The notes beneath the pieces were generated by a model. It ran no database searches. It worked only from the letters and a program-made list of their open reading frames with translations, and had not been told where the DNA came from. The position numbers were made by a program, and so were the translations under genes. Of a stretch of 6,896 nucleotides of DNA, positions 1 through 5,479 are shown piece by piece (position 1 is the stretch's first letter; each line of letters opens with the position of its first letter). Where the stretch lies: assembly GCA_021731425.1 (NCBI GenBank), contig JAKFXJ010000386.1, positions 1 through 6,896 of the forward strand, written 5' to 3'. This stretch comes from Limnohabitans sp. Lineage in GTDB: Bacteria; Pseudomonadota; Gammaproteobacteria; Burkholderiales; Burkholderiaceae_C.

Positions 1-1
1 G

Positions 2-394
2 GACAACGTGACCTTGCCTTGCCGCTTCTCCAAGCTCCGGCTCGAGCGCTGCCAGGCCGCTGGTGGCCCCGAGGCCACAGCCCAAAACTGGCTGAAGCGC
101 ATGGGCTTGCCCGAAGTGATGTGGAACCGCCGCGCCGACGCCTTGTCGGTGGGCCAGCAGCAGCGTGTGGCTGCGGCCCGCGCCCTGATGGGCCAGCCCG
201 AATTGATCTTGGCCGACGAGCCCACCTCGGCACTCGACGCCGCTTTGCGCCAGGACTTCATGGACTTGTTGCTGCAGGCCGCACGCGATGCGGGCAGCAC
301 CTTGGTGTGTGTGAGCCACGACGAGCAGCAGGCCGTGCGCTTTGATGTGCAATGGTCCTTGCCCGCCTTGCAGCAAGCGGAGGTGAGCGCATGA
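2..394 (+). CDS. ABC transporter ATP-binding protein, 3' part only (5' end off the window)
   Basis: This is the C-terminal 130 residues of an ABC ATPase that would power the permease encoded directly downstream. The frame is open to the left edge, so the GTG at 8 is an internal codon and the Walker A motif lies outside. Visible from the first full codon are the ABC signature, here LSVGQQQR (143-166), Walker B LILADE (203-220) followed by the D-loop SALD, and the H-loop SHD (about 314-322). The order and spacing fit the LolD/MacB class that partners FtsX-type permeases. The signature has Val where the consensus LSGGQ has Gly. The stop codon overlaps the permease start as ATGA, so the two are probably translationally coupled and form one transporter. 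The link to zinc rests on the neighbours only. The family is certain; the substrate is not known. Confidence 0.93.
   Translation, partial: DNVTLPCRFSKLRLERCQAAGGPEATAQNWLKRMGLPEVMWNRRADALSVGQQQRVAAARALMGQPELILADEPTSALDAALRQDFMDLLLQAARDAGSTLVCVSHDEQQAVRFDVQWSLPALQQAEVSA
379..386 (+). promoter_or_regulatory. Ribosome binding site of the FtsX-type permease
   Basis: GGAGGTGA is a full match to the anti-Shine-Dalgarno end of 16S rRNA. The GGAGG core lies 7 bases before the ATG at 391. It sits inside the end of the ATPase gene and decides for the start at 391 over the in-frame ATG at 352, which lies in ATPase coding sequence and would add 13 residues. Confidence 0.85.
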
Positions 395-1692
395 ACAGCC
401 TGCTGAGCATGGCCCGCAGCAGCGCCTGGAACCGGCGCAGCACCTTGGTGTGGGTGGTGGTGTCGCTGGCGCTGGCCACCGCCTTGTTGTGGACGCTCGA
501 GCGTTTGCGCCACGACATCCGTCACAGTTTTTCGCAATCGGTCAGCGGGGTCGATTTGATCGTGGGTGCCCGCAGCAGCCCGGTGCAGCTGATGCTGTTT
601 TCGGTGTTCCACATTGGCAGCGTGCCGCAAAGCATGAGCATGGACAGCGTGCACAAGCTGTCCCAGCACCGCTCGGTGTCTTGGGTGGTGCCATTGAGTC
701 TGGGGGATTCGCACCGGGGCTTTCCAGTGCTGGGCACCACACCCGCGTTTTTTCAGCACTTTGCCTATGGCGACAAACAGCCGCTGGTTTTACAGCAAGG
801 CGCGGTGTTTGCGGACACGCTCGATGGTTTGTACGAGGCCGTGATCGGGGCCGAAGTGGCACGCAAGATTGGTTATGGCCTGGGTCAAAGCATCACGCTG
901 GGCCATGGCATGCACGAGCACGACCATGACCACAAAGGAGAAGGCGACCAGGCCGATGAACACGCCGACAAGCCCTTCAAGGTGGTGGGTATTCTGGCCC
1001 CCACAGGCACCCCAGTAGACCGTTCGGTGCAGGTGAGCCTGCAGGCCCTCGAAGCCATCCACTTGGGCTGGGTCGCGGGCACGCCCATGCCGGGTGGGCA
1101 GATCCCGGCCGACCAAGCCCGCAAATTCAAGCTCGAGCCCGAAGAAGTCACGGCCGCCTTGGTGGGCCTGAAAAGTCGGGCGGCGGTGTTCAATGTGCAG
1201 CGCTTTGTGAATTTCTACGAAGACGAAGCCCTGATGGGTGTGATGCCCGGTGTGGCGCTGGGTGAGCTGTGGTCGGTGTTGGGGCTGGGTGAAAACGCTT
1301 TGTTGGCCGTCTCGGCCTTGGTGGCTTTGGTGAGTGTGGTTTCGCTGGTCGCGGTGGTGTTGGCGGGACTGAACGAGCGCCGCCGCGAACTGGCCGTGCT
1401 GCGTGCGGTTGGCGCCGCGCCGCGTCATGTGCTGGGCCTGCTCACGCTCGAAGGGGTTTGGGTCACCTGCGCCGGAGTGGTGTTAGGCGTGCTGCTGGCC
1501 CACGCGGGCATGGCGCTGGCCACGCCGTGGTTGCAGCAGTCGCTGGGCATCCGCTTGCAACTGGCCGCGCCCTTGCCCACGCAGCTGGCGCTGGCAGGCG
1601 CGGTCTTGCTGGCCGGATTGTTGGCCAGTTTGGGCCCGGCTTGGCGGGCTTACCGTTTGTCTTTGGCCGATGGTTTGTCGCCGCGTGTGTGA
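391..1692 (+). CDS. FtsX/MacB-type ABC transporter permease with a His-rich periplasmic loop
   Basis: Inner-membrane permease of 433 residues, partner of the ATPase upstream. It has the FtsX/MacB layout: one N-terminal membrane segment (about residues 18-35), a large periplasmic domain (about 40-300), then three membrane segments (about 303-327, 349-376 and 398-419). The cytoplasmic stretch NERRRELAVLRAVGA (328-342), after the second segment, is typical of FtsX-domain permeases. The periplasmic domain carries a His/Asp-rich stretch at residues 171-191 (bases 901-963) with six His, a probable metal-binding loop. The start at 391 is set by the ATGA overlap and a strong ribosome binding site. 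The downstream gene encodes a secreted DUF3299 protein. Related ATPase-permease-DUF3299 sets belong to zinc-starvation regulons, for example PA4063-PA4066 of Pseudomonas aeruginosa and zrg of Vibrio cholerae (from memory). Zinc uptake or zinc-dependent envelope function is therefore inferred. A general MacB-like exporter or lipoprotein-release role is the alternative. Confidence 0.9.
   Translation: MNSLLSMARSSAWNRRSTLVWVVVSLALATALLWTLERLRHDIRHSFSQSVSGVDLIVGARSSPVQLMLFSVFHIGSVPQSMSMDSVHKLSQHRSVSWVVPLSLGDSHRGFPVLGTTPAFFQHFAYGDKQPLVLQQGAVFADTLDGLYEAVIGAEVARKIGYGLGQSITLGHGMHEHDHDHKGEGDQADEHADKPFKVVGILAPTGTPVDRSVQVSLQALEAIHLGWVAGTPMPGGQIPADQARKFKLEPEEVTAALVGLKSRAAVFNVQRFVNFYEDEALMGVMPGVALGELWSVLGLGENALLAVSALVALVSVVSLVAVVLAGLNERRRELAVLRAVGAAPRHVLGLLTLEGVWVTCAGVVLGVLLAHAGMALATPWLQQSLGIRLQLAAPLPTQLALAGAVLLAGLLASLGPAWRAYRLSLADGLSPRV
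901..963 (+). other. His/Asp-rich putative metal-binding loop in the permease
   Basis: These codons give residues 171-191 of the permease and include six His (172, 175, 177, 179, 181, 191), four of them in the alternating run HEHDHDH, with several Asp and Glu. Such loops are common in zinc-handling proteins such as ZnuA and ZIP or CDF transporters. The segment lies in the domain predicted to face the periplasm. Metal binding is inferred from composition. Confidence 0.7.
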
Positions 1693-1750
1693 AGCCTTGC
1701 ATGGCGGCCCAAACGCTTGCTGCAAAATGCATCGCAAAGACAATCGGAAA

Positions 1751-1755
1751 GAGAG
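1751..1755 (+). promoter_or_regulatory. Weak ribosome binding site of the DUF3299 gene
   Basis: GAGAG lies 7 bases before the ATG at 1763. It is weaker than the permease site but well placed, and it supports a start that gives a clean signal peptide. The 70-base gap 1693-1762 holds no convincing promoter, Zur-type palindrome or terminator. Confidence 0.5.
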
Positions 1756-1762
1756 TTCAGGG

Positions 1763-2389
1763 ATGAAACAAGTCACAAGGTCTTGGCAGGCGTGCTTGCT
1801 GATGGCGCTGCTGGGGGCCTCGGCTGCACAGGCGCAAAGTGTGCGCGAAACCGTGCGCGAGACCGTGCCCCAGGTCCAGCCTGCCTTGTCGGCCGCCGCC
1901 CCGCCGCCCGGTGCCAGCGTGCCCGGCCAGACACGCACCATTGGCTGGGAGCAGCTGATTCCGGCGGGTTGGGACCCCTACAAAGACCTCAAGGCACTGA
2001 ACCTGGACACACTCAAGGACAACGACCCCAAGGCCGAAGAGGCGCTGAAAAAAATGCGCAAGATGTGGGACAACGCCCCCATCAACCCGCTGATCCTGGG
2101 CCAGAGCGTGCGGCTGCCGGGCTATGTGGTGCCGCTGGAAGACCTGGCCGCGGGCATCAAAGAATTTTTGCTGGTGCCTTACTTTGGCGCGTGTGTGCAT
2201 TCGCCACCGCCTCCGGCCAACCAGATCGTGCATGTGCTGCTGGACAAGCCCGTCAAAAACCTGCGCCTGATGGATGTGGTTTGGGTGAACGGCCCCATGA
2301 GCGCCACCAAAACCGACTCGCACATGGGTGTGGCCAGTTACCGGATTGACGCCAAGGCGGTCACGCCTTACCAAGAAAAAAAGCGCTGA
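1763..2389 (+). CDS. Secreted DUF3299 domain protein
   Basis: Protein of 208 residues with a signal peptide: basic start (MKQVTR), hydrophobic core (about 10-20) and a probable cleavage site after AAQA (24/25), so it should be periplasmic. After a Pro/Ala-rich linker (about 35-55) comes the DUF3299 region: IGWEQLIPAGWDP (60-72), a helical Lys/Glu-rich stretch (about 75-103), SVRLPGYVVPLE (115-126) and YFGACVHSPPPPANQIVHV (140-158). Cys144, His146, His157 and His187 are candidate metal ligands. The molecular function of DUF3299 is not known. Family members are often encoded beside ABC ATPase/FtsX permease pairs, as here, and in some bacteria such sets respond to zinc limitation. The gene probably shares a transcript with the permease 70 bases upstream. 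A longer in-frame start at 1670 lies inside the permease gene and would bury the signal peptide, so 1763 is preferred. The stop codon abuts that of the convergent nucleotidase gene. Confidence 0.88.
   Translation: MKQVTRSWQACLLMALLGASAAQAQSVRETVRETVPQVQPALSAAAPPPGASVPGQTRTIGWEQLIPAGWDPYKDLKALNLDTLKDNDPKAEEALKKMRKMWDNAPINPLILGQSVRLPGYVVPLEDLAAGIKEFLLVPYFGACVHSPPPPANQIVHVLLDKPVKNLRLMDVVWVNGPMSATKTDSHMGVASYRIDAKAVTPYQEKKR
1841..1864 (+). repeat. 12-base tandem duplication in the DUF3299 gene
   Basis: Two adjacent 12-base units (1841-1852 and 1853-1864) match at 11 of 12 positions and encode VRET twice, residues 27-34, just after the predicted signal-peptide cleavage site. This looks like a small in-frame slippage duplication in a tolerant linker. 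Confidence 0.75.
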
Positions 2390-3289
2390 TCAATCCGGGT
2401 TGGAGACGCCCGAGGCCACATGCCCCGAGGGCACATGCCGCGCCGCCGACTCGATGTGCCCGGTCTGGTCGTCAAAGAAAAAGTCCGGCTCGAACTCGCG
2501 CAGAAATTCGCCCTTGGGCAAGCCGCCCAAAAACATCGCCTCGTCCACCTCGATGTTCCAGTCCATCAGGGTGCGGATGGCGCGTTCGTGCGCGGGTGCG
2601 CTGCGGGCCGTGACCAGTGCGGTACGGATGCGCATGGCAGGCGTGCCCGCTTGCTGCAGCTGGTGCAGCGCTTGCAGCACGGGCTTAAAAGGCCCGGCCA
2701 GCAAGGGTTGCCCGGCCTTGTCGCTCTCGTGCTTTTGGAAAGCCGACAGGCCCTCGGCCTGGAACACCCGCTCGGCTTCGTCAGAGAACAGCACGGCGTC
2801 GCCGTCAAACGCGATGCGCACCTCGTGTGGGTGCGCTTCGGAGGCCAGGGCTGAATGCGGGTAGACCTGCGCGGCAGGCACACCGGCATCGAGCGCGGCC
2901 CGCACATCCGACAAATGGGTCGACAAAAACAGGTTGGCGTTGAGCGGCCGCAGATAGCGCCACGGCGGCTGCCCGCGTGTGAAGCTGCCGCGCTGAATCG
3001 GCAGGCCGTAGTGCTGCGCCGAGCGGAACACCCGCATGCCCGAGACCGGGTCGTTGCGCGAGAGGATCACCACCTCCACGCGCTGCGCGTCGGCGTTGTT
3101 GAAGGCAAGCAGCTTGCGCACCAAAGAAAAGGCCACGCCGGGTTTGGCGGGCGCCTCCAGGCGATCGAGTTGAAGCTTCATGTAGGCCCGGTCATCGCCT
3201 TGCTCAAACACCTGGTTTTCTTCTTCAAAGTCGAACAGGGCGCGTGACGAGATCGCCACCACCAACTGGCCTTCAAGGGATGCGGGCAT
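2390..3289 (-). CDS. Cytosolic 5'-nucleotidase (NT5C1-type, HAD-like)
   Basis: Protein of 299 residues matching the 5'-nucleotidase family typified by eukaryotic cytosolic 5'-nucleotidase I, which removes the phosphate from nucleoside monophosphates, with AMP the best-known substrate. The family hallmark AISSRALFDFEEEN lies near the start (12-25). HAD-type catalytic elements can be read in order: DGDAV (162-166; Asp162 is the likely nucleophile and Asp164 the acid/base), Thr228 in ALVTARS, Lys259 in GLPKGE, and the Asp pair 273-274 in FFFDDQ for Mg2+. There is no signal peptide or membrane segment, so it should be cytoplasmic. The start has an AAGGAG site 6 bases upstream. It lies 42 bases after gspF and is probably the last gene of that transcript, but no functional link to secretion is evident. 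The C-terminus carries a duplicated pentapeptide (HVPSG, HVASG; 285-294). Substrate preference cannot be read from the sequence. Confidence 0.9.
   Translation of the reverse strand: MPASLEGQLVVAISSRALFDFEEENQVFEQGDDRAYMKLQLDRLEAPAKPGVAFSLVRKLLAFNNADAQRVEVVILSRNDPVSGMRVFRSAQHYGLPIQRGSFTRGQPPWRYLRPLNANLFLSTHLSDVRAALDAGVPAAQVYPHSALASEAHPHEVRIAFDGDAVLFSDEAERVFQAEGLSAFQKHESDKAGQPLLAGPFKPVLQALHQLQQAGTPAMRIRTALVTARSAPAHERAIRTLMDWNIEVDEAMFLGGLPKGEFLREFEPDFFFDDQTGHIESAARHVPSGHVASGVSNPD
2409..2438 (-). repeat. 15-base tandem duplication at the 3' end of the nucleotidase gene
   Basis: Units 2409-2423 and 2424-2438 are identical at 14 of 15 positions and encode HVASG and HVPSG near the C-terminus of the nucleotidase. 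The tail lies after the catalytic motifs, so the duplication is probably neutral. Confidence 0.8.
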
Positions 3290-3295
3290 CGGGGG

Positions 3296-3301
3296 CTCCT
3301 T
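3296..3301 (-). promoter_or_regulatory. Ribosome binding site of the 5'-nucleotidase gene
   Basis: Read on the minus strand this is AAGGAG, 6 bases before the ATG at 3289-3287. It is the clearest ribosome binding site on this strand of the window, so the nucleotidase can be translated independently of gspF. Confidence 0.8.
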
Positions 3302-3331
3302 TGGACAATGTAAGTGTCATGGCTTGGCGGC

Positions 3332-4570
3332 TCATTTGACCCACTGGTTCAGTTGCATGATAGGCATCAGCACGGCCAGCACGATCAGCATGACCATGCC
3401 GCCCATGGCCACGATGAGCAGGGGCTCCAGCACGGTGGCCAAAGCCATGGCGCGGCGCTGCACCTCGCCCGACAGTTGGGTGGCGGCCCGCTGCAGCATG
3501 ACCGGCAGTTGGCCGGTTTGTTCGCCCAGCCGCGCAAACATGGACAGCAGACCCGGAAAGCGGGCGTTTTGCGCCAGCGCTGTGCCCAGCGGTGCGCCTT
3601 CGCGCACGCGCACCAGAGCCTCCAAAGCATCGGCCCGCAGGGCCTGGTTGGACAAGGTGTCTGCCGCCGCTTGCAGGGCTTTGAGGATGGGCACACCCGC
3701 GGCCGTGAGCATGGCCAGTGTGGAGGCGAAGCGGGCGCTGTTGTAGCCCCGCGCCAAGCGACCGATCAGGGGCAGGCGCAGCCAGGCGGCGTCAAAACGC
3801 AAGCGCAGCGCCGCTTGGCGCATGGCCATGCGAAACGCCAACACGCCCCCCGCGAGCAGCAGCACCATGAACCAGCCCCAGGTGCGCACAAAATCGCTGA
3901 TGGCCAACATGGCGACCGTGAGGCCCGGCAACTGGCGTTTGGTGCCTGCAAACACCCCGGCCACTTGAGGCACCACCGAGGTGACCAGAAAAATCACAAT
4001 CGCCAGGGCCACCAAGCTCACGATGGCGGGGTACAGCGAGGCTGACAGCAACTTAGCCCGCAAGACCTGCTGGTCTTCCAGGTCATTGGCCAGTTGGTTG
4101 AGCACGTCTGACAGGTGGCCGCTTTGCTCGCCCGCTGCGATCACCGCGCGGTCGATGGCGGGAAACTCCTGTGGAAATTGCGCCAGCGCCCGGCCCAGTG
4201 TGCTGCCCGAGTTGATGTCGGCGCGGATGGCGGCCAGCAGGTGGCGCTGTTTGTCATCGTCGGACTCATCGCTCAGGGCGGCCAAGGCGCGTTCGACCGG
4301 CAAGCCGCTGCCCACCAGGCCCGCCAGCTGGCGTGTCCACACGGCGCGTTCGCTGCCGCTGAAAGCACGCCCTCCGCCGATGGGGCGCTGCCACCAGGGC
4401 AGGTCGCGGGTCGCTTCGCTGGCCGAGCCCGAGGCAATGGCTTCGACCAACAGCGGCACCAGTTGTTGCCCACGCAACTGGGTGCGTGCGGCTTTCAGGC
4501 TGTCGGCTTCGAGTGTGCCTTTGCGCAGGGCACCATCGGTTTGCAGGGCTTCAAAACGGTAAGCAGGCAT
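3332..4570 (-). CDS. gspF: Type II secretion system inner-membrane platform protein GspF
   Basis: Polytopic inner-membrane protein of 412 residues, close to the usual GspF length of about 400. GspF is the membrane platform through which the GspE ATPase drives pseudopilus assembly. It starts MPAYRFEALQ, the typical GspF N-terminus. Two copies of the T2SSF domain are visible, at about 73-196 and 276-398, each with the repeated signature AGEQSGHL (146-153) or LGEQTGQL (348-355). Membrane segments are predicted at about 174-204, 230-248 and 380-404. The ATG at 4570 is only 6 bases after the stop of the barrel gene and has no clear ribosome binding site, so translational coupling is likely. gspE lies two genes upstream. 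A PilC-type role in type IV pili is the alternative, but the N-terminus, length and GspE partner favour T2SS. Confidence 0.94.
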   Translation of the reverse strand: MPAYRFEALQTDGALRKGTLEADSLKAARTQLRGQQLVPLLVEAIASGSASEATRDLPWWQRPIGGGRAFSGSERAVWTRQLAGLVGSGLPVERALAALSDESDDDKQRHLLAAIRADINSGSTLGRALAQFPQEFPAIDRAVIAAGEQSGHLSDVLNQLANDLEDQQVLRAKLLSASLYPAIVSLVALAIVIFLVTSVVPQVAGVFAGTKRQLPGLTVAMLAISDFVRTWGWFMVLLLAGGVLAFRMAMRQAALRLRFDAAWLRLPLIGRLARGYNSARFASTLAMLTAAGVPILKALQAAADTLSNQALRADALEALVRVREGAPLGTALAQNARFPGLLSMFARLGEQTGQLPVMLQRAATQLSGEVQRRAMALATVLEPLLIVAMGGMVMLIVLAVLMPIMQLNQWVK

Positions 4571-4576
4571 GGGGTG

Positions 4577-5473
4577 TCATCGGCTGAAGTAAAGAACACC
4601 GATCTGGCCGCTCCAGCTCAGGGTGCTGGGGCTGACGGTGTCGACCTGGCCCAAATGGCGCGAGCTGCCTACCGTACCAAACCAGGCCCATTGTGAAGTG
4701 AGGGCATAACGGTAACTCAGGCCCAGACCCACCGAGCCCAAGCCCGCATGCCAGCCCCCGGGCGGAGGGGGCAACAGGCGCAGTTGGGTGGCCCAGTGGT
4801 CGGCGGTGCCCCAGTTCACGCCAGCGCTCAAGCTGAGGGTGCTGCGCTCGCTCAGCGGCAGGCCATACGACGCACCGACCGACAAGGTGGTGCCGTCGCC
4901 CCGGTCCATCAGGTCTTGGGTCACATCGGTGCCCACCGACCAGCGTTTGTTGAGTTGGTAGTTCACGCCCACAAGGGCACGCAAGGTGTTTTTGCCCGAA
5001 GAAAAACCATCAAAGCTGCTGTTGTCTTGCAGGTTCTGGACGCGCAAAGACAGGTCGACTTTCAGGCGTTCGTCATTGCGCAGCTGGTAGGCCAAGTTGG
5101 CTTCTTTGCGGTAACCACTGAAGGCCAGCCATTCGTCGCCCGTGGCGTGGCCCAAGCGCCAGCGTCCATAGCGCACACCCAGCACCGGGCGCAGTGCCAG
5201 GCTGGTGCGGGCATCGGCCAGGTCCTGGGTCTTGAGCTTCAGGCCCACCGTGTAGCTCCAAGGTTTGGCGGGATCTTTGATCGTCGCGGTTTCTGGCGTT
5301 TGGGCATCTGCTGCCAAATGGGTTGGCGCCAAGGGCTCCGTTGGGGTTGTCGTGTCAGACACCTGCGCCTGCGCCAGGTTGAAGCTGACAGCGGCCCAAG
5401 CCAGTCCAGCCCAAGCGCCCTTCGTGGCCAATTTGCACACGGTACAGGGGGCGGGCGAAGGTGTGAGGGGCAT
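4577..5473 (-). CDS. MipA/OmpV-like outer-membrane beta-barrel protein
   Basis: Predicted outer-membrane protein of 298 residues. A signal peptide has its hydrophobic core at about 19-33 and a cleavage site after NLAQA (36/37). A Thr/Pro/Ala-rich linker (about 38-70) follows, then alternating polar and hydrophobic strands with frequent aromatic residues to the end, as in beta-barrels. Features recalling MipA/OmpV are the RPVLGVRYGRWRLG region (95-108), NYQLNKRWSVGTDVTQDL (171-188) and SPSTLSW near the C-terminus (281-287). MipA of E. coli links the lytic transglycosylase MltA to PBP1B; other members are porin-like or of unknown role. The chain ends YFSR rather than in the terminal Phe common in barrels. 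The gene lies between gspE and gspF with 6-base gaps on both sides and no clear ribosome binding site, so it is probably cotranslated with them. A shorter start at the GTG 5440-5438 is possible and would trim the N-region with its two Cys. The family call is fairly sure; a link to secretion is inference. Confidence 0.78.
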   Translation of the reverse strand: MPLTPSPAPCTVCKLATKGAWAGLAWAAVSFNLAQAQVSDTTTPTEPLAPTHLAADAQTPETATIKDPAKPWSYTVGLKLKTQDLADARTSLALRPVLGVRYGRWRLGHATGDEWLAFSGYRKEANLAYQLRNDERLKVDLSLRVQNLQDNSSFDGFSSGKNTLRALVGVNYQLNKRWSVGTDVTQDLMDRGDGTTLSVGASYGLPLSERSTLSLSAGVNWGTADHWATQLRLLPPPPGGWHAGLGSVGLGLSYRYALTSQWAWFGTVGSSRHLGQVDTVSPSTLSWSGQIGVLYFSR

Positions 5474-5479
5474 GCAGCA

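Noticed and set aside
352..390. Earlier start for the permease gene
   Set aside because: These codons lie within the ATPase gene, and the strong ribosome binding site and ATGA overlap support 391.
790..1428. A 212-residue minus-strand frame rich in His and Gln
   Set aside because: It is the antisense shadow of the permease gene; the His/Gln content is a by-product of the opposite coding strand and no family is recognisable.
1717..1744. Possible promoter (TTGCTG, 16 bases, GACAAT) before the DUF3299 gene
   Set aside because: Both boxes are poor matches, and the gene can be read from the upstream transcript.
1670..1762. Earlier start for the DUF3299 gene
   Set aside because: It overlaps the permease end and would place 31 hydrophilic residues before an otherwise normal signal peptide.
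2421..2433. Small hairpin (TGCCC-CGA-GGGCA) near the convergent stops
   Set aside because: The five-pair stem has no T-run on either strand and lies inside the tandem duplication of the nucleotidase coding sequence; it is not a credible terminator.
3314..4045. A 243-residue plus-strand frame opposite gspF
   Set aside because: Low-complexity Gln/His/Gly composition and full overlap with a confident gspF gene.
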